From contig NZ_FNEO01000006.1 of the NCBI RefSeq assembly GCF_900100165.1, positions 62,001 through 126,000 of the forward strand: DNA of 64,000 nt. Direction: 5' to 3'. Both the position numbers and the translations under genes were made by a program. This DNA is from Flavobacterium glycines (GTDB lineage: Bacteria > Bacteroidota > Bacteroidia > Flavobacteriales > Flavobacteriaceae). Below the pieces are notes generated by a model. The model was not told the origin of the DNA, searched no databases, and saw nothing but the letters and a program-made list of their open reading frames with translations. The first letter of the stretch is position 1. Each line of letters starts with the position of its first letter. Shown piece after piece: positions 24,161-32,195 of this stretch.

Positions 24161-24234
24161 GTGAACCGCGTTGCAAACGCTACGATTTATCTATTTATGT
24201 AAGTAGGCACTCGTTGCAAACGAGCGCCAGTGGG
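24161..24234 (+). repeat. Paired-hairpin repeat, copy B
   Basis: GCGTT-GCA-AACGC (24168-24180) and CTCGTT-GCA-AACGAG (24210-24224) with the linker TACGATTTATC and GTAAGTAGGCA. It stands in tandem with copy C in the 268-base gap upstream of mazE, both followed by CCAGTGGGA and TTATTT. Confidence 0.9.
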
Positions 24235-24245
24235 AATTATTTTTT

Positions 24246-24320
24246 AGTGAACCGCGTTGCAAATGCTACGTTTTATTTATTTATGTAAGTTGGCACTCGT
24301 TGCAAACGAGCCAGTGGGAG
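24246..24320 (+). repeat. Paired-hairpin repeat, copy C
   Basis: GCGTT-GCA-AATGC (24254-24266, one G-T pair in place of G-C) and CTCGTT-GCA-AACGAG (24296-24310). It is a tandem duplicate of copy B with about ten scattered differences and ends at the stop of the next minus-strand gene. Confidence 0.9.
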
Positions 24321-25007
24321 TTATTTCTGTGCAACTAGTCTTATTCTTTCTTTGATTGTATTCTCTTTATCTTTTATAGATGACAGATTCTCTCTTTCGA
24401 TGCTTGAAAGAATTTCTTCAACTTCTTGATCAATATCAGCATAATCAATGATTTCTTCTGAATATTCTGACTCGAAATTTTCATCCATATTTTGGTCTGT
24501 AAAAAAATTATACCGATCAAAAAAGTTAGTTTTACTTTCTAAACTCCAAATTTCATTTTCGCTGTAATTTTTTGCAATTCTTTTATGATTTGTATCTAAA
24601 TTTAAACGGTATATTTTATAATTTTTTTTACTCATGAGTGATTGCCAAAATTCTTTGGAACCAGGACTCGTATGATATTTATCTGAAATTAATTTATAGT
24701 CAAATTCAAATATCAGTAAATCAAATAAGTAAGTAAGATAACCTTGTTTGGGATACTTGGAATAAGTCCAACCGATTTCAAAATATTCAATTCCATGATA
24801 AACACTTATTTCGCCGTGTATTAGTGAAACTGTATCTCTTTGCTCTTTGTCTATAAGTTTAAAAGTTAGTTTGTCTGTAGAAACTTTAATTTCTTCGTAT
24901 TTTCTTGATGTAATTTTTTGAGGTTTATAATCTTCAAAAATCTTTTTTTCGTATAGTTTTTCTAGATAATCATAATCTAAATCCTCAGGTTTTTTTATTA
25001 TTGGCAT
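24321..25007 (-). CDS. Protein of unknown function, possible GNAT-like fold
   Basis: The 228-residue protein has no signal or membrane segment. Residues about 82-165 (VYHGIEYFEIGWTYSKYP, QGYLTYLFDLLIFEFDYKLI, SDKYHTSPGSKEFWQSLM) resemble the central strand, acetyl-CoA loop and following helix of GNAT acetyltransferases, but the RxxGxG signature is only hinted at by KQGYL. The last 45 residues are highly acidic and charged (EEIIDYADIDQEVEEILSSI). The gene ends against a repeat copy and follows the fnr gene in the same direction. I do not assign a function. Confidence 0.55.
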   Translation of the reverse strand: MPIIKKPEDLDYDYLEKLYEKKIFEDYKPQKITSRKYEEIKVSTDKLTFKLIDKEQRDTVSLIHGEISVYHGIEYFEIGWTYSKYPKQGYLTYLFDLLIFEFDYKLISDKYHTSPGSKEFWQSLMSKKNYKIYRLNLDTNHKRIAKNYSENEIWSLESKTNFFDRYNFFTDQNMDENFESEYSEEIIDYADIDQEVEEILSSIERENLSSIKDKENTIKERIRLVAQK

Positions 25008-25124
25008 TTTAGATTAGGGGTATCGTTTTCTAATAATATTTACTAACTTATACTCACTACTGTTTAGGGTATTAATAATAAATATATAAATAATATTTTG
25101 TACAAAAAAATAGCAAAGAAAACC

Positions 25125-25802
25125 TTACGCCATCTTTTTAAGCTGAGGAATATTTTTAAGAGTGATTTTTTTAGCTTTTAATTCGATTAAACCTAATTTA
25201 TTAAAATCAGACAATAAACGAATACAGCTTTCGGTAGCGGTACCAATCATGCTGGCGAGTTCGTCGCGGGTGAGTTGGATTTTTAAGCTGTCGTCTTCAT
25301 TTTTGCCAAAGGTATCCTGAAGATAGATTAGGGTTTCGGCCAGACGTTGTTTTACAGTTTTTTGGGCCATGTTGACTACGTGATCGTCAGACTCTTTCAA
25401 ATCACCACAAATGGTTCTCATGACATTCATAGAAAACTGATTGTTTTTGTCAAAGAATCCCATGATTTCACTTTTTGGGATAAAGCATACCTGCATGTCC
25501 TCAAGCGCTACAGCGCTCAGGTTGACAGGTTCTTCACTTATCATCGAGCGTTGTCCTAAAAGTTCTCCTTTGGTCACCAGTTTTACAATATGATCTTTTC
25601 CATTCTGACTCAGTTTGGTCAATTTGCAAACGCCGTCTTTGACGCAAAAAATGCCATTGACATTTTCGCCTTCTTCAAAGATCACTTCTCCTTTTTTCAC
25701 TAAACGGGAAGTCTTGCATTCGGCAAGTTTGACTAATTCCTCTTTGTTTAGTGCTTTCAGGGAGCTGAATTCTCTAACGATACATTGTTCACATTTGCTC
25801 AT
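25125..25802 (-). CDS. Crp/Fnr-family regulator, candidate oxygen regulator of cbb3 oxidase genes
   Basis: The 225-residue protein has a cyclic-nucleotide-binding-like beta-barrel (about 25-115, VIFEEGENVNGIFCVKDG, LGQRSMISEEPVNLSAVALE), a dimer helix, and a winged helix with LTRDELASMIGTATESCIRL (about 175-195) as recognition segment. Cysteines at 4, 7 and 28 near the N-terminus and one at about 105 are arranged loosely like the FeS ligands of FNR, though spacing differs. It is divergent from ccoI and shares one dyad operator with it. Position beside the whole cco cluster and the FNR-type sites at ccoS and hemN suggest it controls low-oxygen respiration. Confidence 0.85.
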   Translation of the reverse strand: MSKCEQCIVREFSSLKALNKEELVKLAECKTSRLVKKGEVIFEEGENVNGIFCVKDGVCKLTKLSQNGKDHIVKLVTKGELLGQRSMISEEPVNLSAVALEDMQVCFIPKSEIMGFFDKNNQFSMNVMRTICGDLKESDDHVVNMAQKTVKQRLAETLIYLQDTFGKNEDDSLKIQLTRDELASMIGTATESCIRLLSDFNKLGLIELKAKKITLKNIPQLKKMA

Positions 25803-25827
25803 TTTGAATGAATGATTTGATTATTTA

Positions 25828-25888
25828 CAAAATTAAGTATTTATATGACATATATCATATTTTAAGTGTTATTCCTTTAAGAATTTTG
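25828..25888. promoter_or_regulatory. Divergent fnr/ccoI promoter with FNR-like dyad
   Basis: ATATGA (25843-25848) and TCATAT (25855-25860) flank a 6-base centre, giving the core TGAC-N4-ATCA (25846-25857). For ccoI the -7-like box GAATTTTG ends at 25888, 36.5 bases from the dyad centre, an activating class II position. For fnr the box TAATTTTG (25835-25828, minus) places the dyad between -7 and -33, where binding should repress. Confidence 0.65.
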
Positions 25889-25899
25889 CATTAGGTAAA

Positions 25900-28320
25900 A
25901 TGAGCAAAGTTATGGATACACAAAACTGTTTCCATTGTGGTTTGGATATTGAAAAAGAAGCTGAAATTCTATTTGACGCTAAAACATTTTGTTGCACCGG
26001 TTGTAAAACGGTTTACGAAATTTTTAGTCTGAATGATTTGACTTCTTATTATGATTTCGAAAAATCACCTGGAGCCACTCCGCAGGAGATTAAAGGAAAA
26101 TATGATTTTTTAGAAAATGAAAGCATCGTTGCAAAATTATTGGAATTTCAGGAGGATTCAACCGCTATTGTTTCACTTAGTATTCCTCATATACATTGTA
26201 GCTCTTGTATTTGGATTCTGGAAAATTTACAACGCCTTCAAAAAGGAATAAATAGTTCTCAGGTTAATTTTCCTGAGAAAAAAGTTCGGATTATTTATAA
26301 TTCCAATGAAGTTTCACTGAGCGAAATTGTTCGCCTCTTATGTTCTATTGGATACGAACCTTACATCAGTCTGGAGGATTACACCACTACAAAGGCAAAA
26401 GCCGACCGAAGTTTGATATACAAATTGTCAGTTGCTTTCTTTTGTTTTGGAAACATCATGCTGCTTTCTTTTCCGGAATATTTTGAGGTGAAAGAATTTT
26501 GGCTGGACAACTATAAACCGTTTTTCAGATGGTTGATTTTTGCCTTGTCATTGCCTTCTTTCCTGTATTCTGCCAGCGGTTATTATGTTTCGGCTTATAA
26601 AAGTATTAAATCCGGAATGCTTAATATCGATATTCCTATTGCTTTAGGAATCGTTGTCTTTTTTATTCGAAGCACTGTTGATATTGTGATGGACTATGGT
26701 TCCGGTTTTTTTGATAGTCTGACCGGTTTGGTTTTCTTTATGCTTTTGGGCAAAATGTTCCAAATTAAAACCTACAGTTTCCTGAGTTTCGAAAGAGATT
26801 TTAAATCCTATTTTCCGGTTGCTGTTACCCGAATCAATACGGATGCTTCCGAAGCAAGTGTTGCTGTTTATGATATTCAAAAAGGAGACCGATTACTCAT
26901 TAGAAACCAGGAATTAATTCCGGTTGACGGGATTTTGATAAGTGAAAATGCGACTATTGATTACAGTTTTGTTACCGGAGAAGCCATTCCGATAAGTAAA
27001 AAATCTGGAGATAAAGTCTTTGCAGGAGGAAAACAAATTGGTGAAGTAATCGAAATGGAAGTGTTGTTTTCGGTTTCCCAAAGTTATCTGACCCAATTAT
27101 GGAGTAATGATGTGTTCCAGAAAAATGTGGAGCAAAAACACAAAAACATTACCGACAGCATTTCGCGTTATTTCACGCCCATATTATTATTGATTGCTTT
27201 TGTGGGATTTGCTTATTGGATTTTTAAAGATGCCAATACAGCTTTTAATGTGTTTACTGCGGTATTGATTGTGGCTTGTCCTTGTGCTTTGGCTTTGACG
27301 GCTCCATTCACATTGGGAAATGTATTGCGAATTGTAGGTAAGCAAAAGTTTTACCTCAAAAATGCTCTGGTAATCGAACAATTGGCAAAAGTAGATACGA
27401 TTGTTTTTGATAAAACAGGAACAATTACGACTAATAAAAAATCGAATATTTCGTATGAAGGAAAACCGCTGTCTGAAGCTAATTTAATTCAGGTTAAATC
27501 AGTGCTTCGGGGGTCTAATCATCCTTTAAGCCGCATGTTGTATGACTTTTTTCCGGATAATGGAAGAGTGAATGTCAGCGATTTTGAAGAAATCACCGGA
27601 AAAGGAATTCAGGCAAAAACAGCGGAAAGTTTGGTCAGAATAGGCTCGGCAGGTTTTGCCGGAAATTCTGAAGAGAATAGTGGCTTGCAAACTTCGGTTC
27701 ATATTCAAATTGACGGAGTGTATTTTGGGAAATATGTTTTTAAAAACCAATATAGAGAGGGCTTGGAGCAGTTGTTTAGCGGTTTGAAAAAAAACTATGA
27801 AGTGAAGGTTTTGTCAGGAGATAATGCCGGAGAAAAAGAAGCTTTAGAGCAACTTTTACCTCAGGGAACCGAATTGGTTTTTAATCAAAAACCGGAACAA
27901 AAACTCGAGTTCATCAAACAATTACAGGCTTCAGGTAAAAATGTGATGATGGTAGGCGACGGACTGAATGATGCCGGAGCGCTGGCACAAAGTAATGTGG
28001 GGATTTCTATTTCGGAAAATGTGAATGTTTTTTCACCGGCCTGTGATGCTATTTTAGACGCTACACAGTTTCAAAAACTGAATTCTTTTTTAAAATTTTC
28101 CAAGAAAGCCATGTTGGTTATCAAAATGAGTTTTGGATTATCATTGCTCTATAATGTGGTGGGACTAACTTTTGCCGTAACAGGCAAATTAGAACCTCTT
28201 GTTGCGGCAATTATAATGCCTTTGAGTACCATAACCATAGTGAGTTTTGTAACCTTAATGAGTAATTACTATGCGGGGAAGTTAGGGGTTAGAGGCAAGA
28301 AGCAAGAGGCAAGAAGTTAG
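25900..28320 (+). CDS. ccoI: Copper-exporting P1B-type ATPase for cbb3 oxidase assembly
   Basis: The 806-residue membrane ATPase supplies copper to cbb3 oxidase. An N-terminal Cys-rich part has CFHCG and CCTGC; the HMA domain carries HIHCSSC (about 96-102). Eight membrane helices are predicted. The actuator has VTGEAIPISK, the transport site is CPCALAL, the phosphorylation site DKTGTIT, and the hinge GDGLNDAGAL. CPC marks Cu(I) specificity. A second ATG at 25912 gives MDTQNCFHCG, which may be the true start given the predicted transcription start near 25892. The C-terminal tail (RGKKQEARS) is low-complexity and read from a repeat. Its promoter carries an FNR-like site. Confidence 0.93.
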   Translation: MSKVMDTQNCFHCGLDIEKEAEILFDAKTFCCTGCKTVYEIFSLNDLTSYYDFEKSPGATPQEIKGKYDFLENESIVAKLLEFQEDSTAIVSLSIPHIHCSSCIWILENLQRLQKGINSSQVNFPEKKVRIIYNSNEVSLSEIVRLLCSIGYEPYISLEDYTTTKAKADRSLIYKLSVAFFCFGNIMLLSFPEYFEVKEFWLDNYKPFFRWLIFALSLPSFLYSASGYYVSAYKSIKSGMLNIDIPIALGIVVFFIRSTVDIVMDYGSGFFDSLTGLVFFMLLGKMFQIKTYSFLSFERDFKSYFPVAVTRINTDASEASVAVYDIQKGDRLLIRNQELIPVDGILISENATIDYSFVTGEAIPISKKSGDKVFAGGKQIGEVIEMEVLFSVSQSYLTQLWSNDVFQKNVEQKHKNITDSISRYFTPILLLIAFVGFAYWIFKDANTAFNVFTAVLIVACPCALALTAPFTLGNVLRIVGKQKFYLKNALVIEQLAKVDTIVFDKTGTITTNKKSNISYEGKPLSEANLIQVKSVLRGSNHPLSRMLYDFFPDNGRVNVSDFEEITGKGIQAKTAESLVRIGSAGFAGNSEENSGLQTSVHIQIDGVYFGKYVFKNQYREGLEQLFSGLKKNYEVKVLSGDNAGEKEALEQLLPQGTELVFNQKPEQKLEFIKQLQASGKNVMMVGDGLNDAGALAQSNVGISISENVNVFSPACDAILDATQFQKLNSFLKFSKKAMLVIKMSFGLSLLYNVVGLTFAVTGKLEPLVAAIIMPLSTITIVSFVTLMSNYYAGKLGVRGKKQEARS

Positions 28321-28368
28321 AAGGTTAAAGGAGTAATTTTTCTGTTATTTAGGAAAATTTCGTGATTT

Positions 28369-28397
28369 CCCCTCCTCTGGAGGGGTGCCCGGAGGGC
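28369..28397. repeat. CCCCTCC/GGAGGGG double hairpin after ccoI
   Basis: CCCCTCC-tct-GGAGGGG (28369-28385) is followed directly by GCCC-gga-GGGC (28387-28397). It sits in the ccoI-ccoS gap and has no T-run, so it is more likely a dispersed repeat than a terminator. Similar GC-rich hairpins occur at 14983-15041. Confidence 0.6.
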
Positions 28398-28463
28398 GGG
28401 GTGGTTTATTTAAAGAAAAGAGATTATCGAAATAAGATATTTTTCTCTTTAATAAATCCAAAG

Positions 28464-28508
28464 TATGATAAATATCATAGTATGCCCGAAACAAGGAGTT
28501 TAATTTTG
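28464..28508 (+). promoter_or_regulatory. FNR-like site and -7 box of the ccoS-NO-Q-P operon
   Basis: TATGAT-AAAT-ATCATA (28464-28479) is a perfect dyad with core TGAT-N4-ATCA, centred at 28471.5. TAATTTTG (28501-28508) is a perfect -7 box; there is no good -33 TTTG, as expected for an activator-dependent promoter. Dyad centre to box end is 36.5 bases, the same as at ccoI and hemN. Confidence 0.75.
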
Positions 28509-28526
28509 TTAACACAAATTTAAGGT

Positions 28527-28718
28527 ATGAGTGTCATCTATTTATTAATCACTATTAGCATATTCGTAGCTATAGCCTTTTTGATTGCCTTTTTTGTGGC
28601 AGTCAAGAACGGGCAGTATGACGACGATTATACGCCATCCGTCAGAATGCTTTTTGACGATGAAATTAATTTAAAAGCCAAAAAAGAAATACAAACAACT
28701 GAAGAAAAACAAAATTAA
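28527..28718 (+). CDS. ccoS: cbb3 oxidase maturation protein CcoS
   Basis: This 63-residue protein has a single N-terminal membrane helix (MSVIYLLITISIFVAIAFLIAFF split at about residue 23) followed by the family motif VKNGQYDD and a polar tail with PSVRMLFDDE. CcoS is needed for cofactor insertion, with CcoI, during cbb3 oxidase assembly. It is the first gene of the oxidase operon; ccoNO begins two bases after its stop. Confidence 0.92.
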   Translation: MSVIYLLITISIFVAIAFLIAFFVAVKNGQYDDDYTPSVRMLFDDEINLKAKKEIQTTEEKQN

Positions 28719-28720
28719 TT

Positions 28721-30901
28721 ATGGAAATGCAGCAGTTTTATTACGACAACAAAATTGTCAAAAAGTTCATTTACGCTACCATTGTTTTTGGGGTAGTAGG
28801 AATGGCTGTCGGACTTTTATTAGCAATCTTTTTTTTATTCCCTAACTTAACTGATGGAATTTCCTGGTTGAGCTTTGGTCGATTAAGACCTTTGCATACC
28901 AATGCGGTTATTTTTGCTTTTGTTGGGAATGCTATGTTTGCGGGAGTGTATTACTCTTTGCAACGACTTTTAAAAGCAAGGATGTTTAGTGATCTTTTGA
29001 GTAACATTAATTTCTGGGGATGGCAATTGATTATCGTAGCTGCGGCAATTTCGCTTCCGTTAGGATACAGTACTTCAAAAGAATATGCCGAATTAGAATG
29101 GCCTATCGATATTGCAATTGCGCTGATTTGGGTAGTTTTTGGTATCAATATGATTGGAACTATTTTAAAAAGAAGAGAGCGCCATTTGTATGTAGCTATT
29201 TGGTTTTATCTGGCCACATTTGTAACTGTTGCCGTATTACATATTTTCAACAGTTTGGCTTTACCGGTTTCTGCATTAAAAAGTTACTCTGTTTATGCAG
29301 GGGTTCAGGATGCCTTAGTACAATGGTGGTACGGACACAATGCGGTGGCTTTTTTCCTGACTACGCCTTTCTTAGGAATGATGTATTATTTTATTCCTAA
29401 AGCGGCTAATCGTCCGGTGTATTCTTACCGATTATCTATTGTTCACTTTTGGTCTTTGATTTTCCTGTATATCTGGGCGGGACCTCACCACTTATTGTAT
29501 TCTGCTTTACCTAACTGGGCACAGAATTTAGGAGTTGTTTTCTCAGTAATGTTGATCGCGCCGTCTTGGGGAGGTATGATTAACGGATTGTTGACCTTAC
29601 GTGGTGCCTGGGATAAAGTTCGTGAAGAACCGGTATTGAAATTCTTTGTTGTAGCGGTGACAGGTTATGGTATGGCTACTTTTGAAGGGCCAATGTTGTC
29701 ATTGAAAAATGTAAATGCCATTGCGCACTTTACCGATTGGATTATTGCTCACGTACACGTAGGAGCTTTAGCATGGAACGGATTTATGGCTTTTGGTATC
29801 ATCTATTGGTTGATTCCTCGTATGACTAAAGGACCTTTGTATTCACTAAAATTAGCTAATGTACATTTCTGGATTGGTACCCTTGGAATTATACTTTATA
29901 CTTTACCAATGTATGTTGCCGGTTTCTTACAGGCGTCAATGTGGAAACAATTTAATCCTGACGGGACTTTGACTTATGGTAACTTCCTTGAAACGGTAAC
30001 TCAAATTATTCCAATGTATTGGATGAGAGCGGTAGGAGGAACGATGTATGTAGCCGGAATGTTAGTTTTAGTTTATAACATTTATCAAACCGTTAAAGCT
30101 AACAATATTGTTGAGGACGAATTAGCAGAAGCTCCGGCTTTACAAAAAATCAGTGCCGGAAGAATTAAAGGGGAAAAATTCCACCCTTGGTTAGAAAGAA
30201 AACCAATCCAATTGACGATTTTGGCTACTGTAGCGATTTTGATTGGAGGTATAATTCAAATCGTACCTACGATCATGGTGAAATCTAATATCCCAACCAT
30301 TACAAGTGTTAAACCTTATACACCATTAGAATTAGAAGGACGCGATTTGTATATCCGTGAAGGTTGTGTGAGCTGTCACTCTCAAATGGTACGTCCATTC
30401 AGAAGTGAGGTAGAACGTTACGGACCTCAGTCTAAAGCGGGAGAATTTGTTTACGATCATCCATTCCTTTGGGGGTCAAAACGTACTGGTCCTGATTTGT
30501 TAAGAGTAGGTGGTAAGTACAATGACAACTGGCACTTTAACCATATGTGGTCTCCACAAAGTACCTCTGCGGGTTCTATCATGCCGGGTTACAAATGGTT
30601 ATTTGACAACAAAGCCTTAGATATTTCGGATATCGAAGGAAAAATGGAAGCAATGAGAACATTAGGGGTTCCTTATACTGATGCTGACATTGCCAATGCT
30701 CAGAAAACAATTAAAGAGCAATCTCAAAAAATTGAAAATAGCTTACACGCCGATCCTGATTTTGTAAAAAGTTACGAAGAAAGTAAAAAGAAAGCGGCTG
30801 CCAGAGGAGAGCAATTCATAGCGATGAAAGACAGGGAAATTGTAGCCTTGATTGCTTACATCCAAAGATTAGGAACTGATATTAAAGTGAAAACAAACTA
30901 A
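28721..30901 (+). CDS. ccoNO: Fused cbb3 oxidase subunits I and II (CcoN-CcoO)
   Basis: The 726-residue protein fuses the catalytic subunit and the mono-heme subunit. CcoN (about 1-480) has about 12 membrane helices with heme and CuB ligand motifs LHTNAVIFAF, WWYGHNAVAFFLTTPF, WAGPHHLLYSALP and AHVHVGALAWNG. CcoO (about 500-726) has a membrane anchor (LTILATVAILIGGIIQIVP) and then EGCVSCHSQMVRPF with the heme c CVSCH, plus IMPGYKWLF with the axial Met. This is the oxygen-reducing, proton-pumping core used at low oxygen. Fusion of CcoN and CcoO is typical of Bacteroidota. No breaks are visible. Confidence 0.95.
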   Translation: MEMQQFYYDNKIVKKFIYATIVFGVVGMAVGLLLAIFFLFPNLTDGISWLSFGRLRPLHTNAVIFAFVGNAMFAGVYYSLQRLLKARMFSDLLSNINFWGWQLIIVAAAISLPLGYSTSKEYAELEWPIDIAIALIWVVFGINMIGTILKRRERHLYVAIWFYLATFVTVAVLHIFNSLALPVSALKSYSVYAGVQDALVQWWYGHNAVAFFLTTPFLGMMYYFIPKAANRPVYSYRLSIVHFWSLIFLYIWAGPHHLLYSALPNWAQNLGVVFSVMLIAPSWGGMINGLLTLRGAWDKVREEPVLKFFVVAVTGYGMATFEGPMLSLKNVNAIAHFTDWIIAHVHVGALAWNGFMAFGIIYWLIPRMTKGPLYSLKLANVHFWIGTLGIILYTLPMYVAGFLQASMWKQFNPDGTLTYGNFLETVTQIIPMYWMRAVGGTMYVAGMLVLVYNIYQTVKANNIVEDELAEAPALQKISAGRIKGEKFHPWLERKPIQLTILATVAILIGGIIQIVPTIMVKSNIPTITSVKPYTPLELEGRDLYIREGCVSCHSQMVRPFRSEVERYGPQSKAGEFVYDHPFLWGSKRTGPDLLRVGGKYNDNWHFNHMWSPQSTSAGSIMPGYKWLFDNKALDISDIEGKMEAMRTLGVPYTDADIANAQKTIKEQSQKIENSLHADPDFVKSYEESKKKAAARGEQFIAMKDREIVALIAYIQRLGTDIKVKTN

Positions 30902-30916
30902 GTAACAAAGTAACTA

Positions 30917-30992
30917 AGTGTCAAAGTAGCAAAGAATAAAAGTTAAAGAACTTTGAAACTAAGCTACTTTGATACTCAAAAACTCAAAAAAA
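30917..30992 (+). repeat. Two-tier hairpin leader directly before ccoQ
   Basis: AGTGTCAAAGTAGC (30917-30930) pairs with GCTACTTTGATACT (30963-30976) with one wobble; inside is AAAGTT-aaag-AACTTT (30939-30954). It is followed by AACTCAAAAAAA directly joined to the ccoQ ATG. The leader at 34122-34192 has the same two-tier design and the identical 12-base end. Confidence 0.7.
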
Positions 30993-31166
30993 ATGTTTGA
31001 ACAAATAAAACATAATATGGAAACCATCGCGGGAGTTGCGATTTATCCAATAGTATCCTTATTGATTTTCTTTTTCTTCTTTTTAGGATTGGCACTTTGG
31101 GTTTTCTCCTATAAAAAAGAGAAAATCAATGAAATGAGCGAAATCCCATTGAGAGACAGTTTGTAG
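30993..31166 (+). CDS. ccoQ: CcoQ-like small cbb3 oxidase subunit
   Basis: The 57-residue protein has one membrane helix (about residues 12-36, GVAIYPIVSLLIFFFFFLGLALWV in two halves) and the family ending FSYKKEKINEMSEIPLRDS. CcoQ stabilises the cbb3 complex. I take the ATG at 30993; an in-frame TTG eight codons upstream lies in a hairpin repeat and is unlikely. It sits between ccoNO and ccoP as usual. Confidence 0.85.
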   Translation: MFEQIKHNMETIAGVAIYPIVSLLIFFFFFLGLALWVFSYKKEKINEMSEIPLRDSL

Positions 31167-31187
31167 TATAATTTCAAAATTAGTAAA

Positions 31188-32090
31188 ATGAAAAAATTAA
31201 TTCCAGCATATGTAAGAGTTCCAGTATTATTCTTCATCATTTTTGGTGCGATTGAATATTTTATCGACTCGGGCGATAGAGCAGCTTTTATAAAATATCC
31301 TATTATTGATGTAGTCTTATTGGTTGTTTTAGTACTGTTGATTGCCGTAGAAATGGTCATCAGTGCAGCTGATAATATTGTGTATCAGCTATTACCTGAG
31401 GAAGAAAAAGCCCGATTAGCTGCCGAAGAACTATTACCGGTTAAAGAATCAGCCTGGTTTAAAAACCTAATGAATAAGCTTACCCGAACAGTTCCTATTG
31501 AAAATGAGTCACGCCTGTTATTAAACCATGATTATGATGGGATTAAAGAATTGGATAATAATTTACCGCCTTGGTGGGTGTATTCATTCTATGCCTGTAT
31601 TGTTTTTGCAGCTATTTATTTAGTTCGTTTTGAAATTTTGGGAGCTGATAATCAGGAAATGGAATTGAAAAAAGAATTGGCTCAGGCCAAAATAGATGTA
31701 GAAGCGTACATGAAAAATGCACCTGATTTAATGGATGAAAAAACAGTTACGCTGCTTACAGATCCGGCTGCTTTAGCCCAAGGGAAAGAGATTTTTACAA
31801 CTAATTGTGCCGCCTGTCACAGAGCGGATGCAGGTGGACAAATTGGACCAAACTTAACGGATGACCATTGGATTTTAGGTGGCGGAATTAAAAATGTATT
31901 CCATACGATTACTAACGGAGGACGTGACGGAAAAGGAATGGTTTCCTGGAAGACCAACGGGATGAAACCTAAAGATATTCAAAAAGTAGCCAGCTATGTA
32001 TTGTCGTTAAGAGGCAGTAATCCAAAAGATGCAAAAGCTCCCGATGGTGAACTTTGGGTAGAAGAAGCTTCTGCTTCTGCAGTAAAATAA
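31188..32090 (+). CDS. ccoP: cbb3 oxidase subunit III, single-heme CcoP
   Basis: The 300-residue protein has two N-terminal helices (about 10-27 and 38-59), a third near 129-148 (WWVYSFYACIVFAAIYLVRF), and a C-terminal cytochrome c domain with CAACH at 207-211 and a Met in GMVSWKTNGM. The N-terminal CcoP signature NNLPPWW (124-130) is present. Proteobacterial CcoP has two CxxCH sites; here I see only one, so this is a mono-heme form. It passes electrons from the bc1-type complex or other donors to CcoNO. Confidence 0.93.
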   Translation: MKKLIPAYVRVPVLFFIIFGAIEYFIDSGDRAAFIKYPIIDVVLLVVLVLLIAVEMVISAADNIVYQLLPEEEKARLAAEELLPVKESAWFKNLMNKLTRTVPIENESRLLLNHDYDGIKELDNNLPPWWVYSFYACIVFAAIYLVRFEILGADNQEMELKKELAQAKIDVEAYMKNAPDLMDEKTVTLLTDPAALAQGKEIFTTNCAACHRADAGGQIGPNLTDDHWILGGGIKNVFHTITNGGRDGKGMVSWKTNGMKPKDIQKVASYVLSLRGSNPKDAKAPDGELWVEEASASAVK

Positions 32091-32195
32091 TTATTTAGTA
32101 TCCATTAAGGAATTAAGCAGGGTTTGGTTTTTAAAAATTAATTCCTTAATGGTAAAAAAAATCTAAAGTTTTTTAGAGGATAAATCATAAGCAAA

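Noticed and set aside
25125..25802. Classical oxygen-sensing FNR with a 4Fe-4S cluster
   Set aside because: Cysteines are present near the N-terminus but their spacing does not match the known four-ligand pattern, so cluster binding is left open.
29020..29400. Open frame of 126 codons inside ccoNO
   Set aside because: It is an alternate frame of the oxidase gene and encodes no plausible protein.
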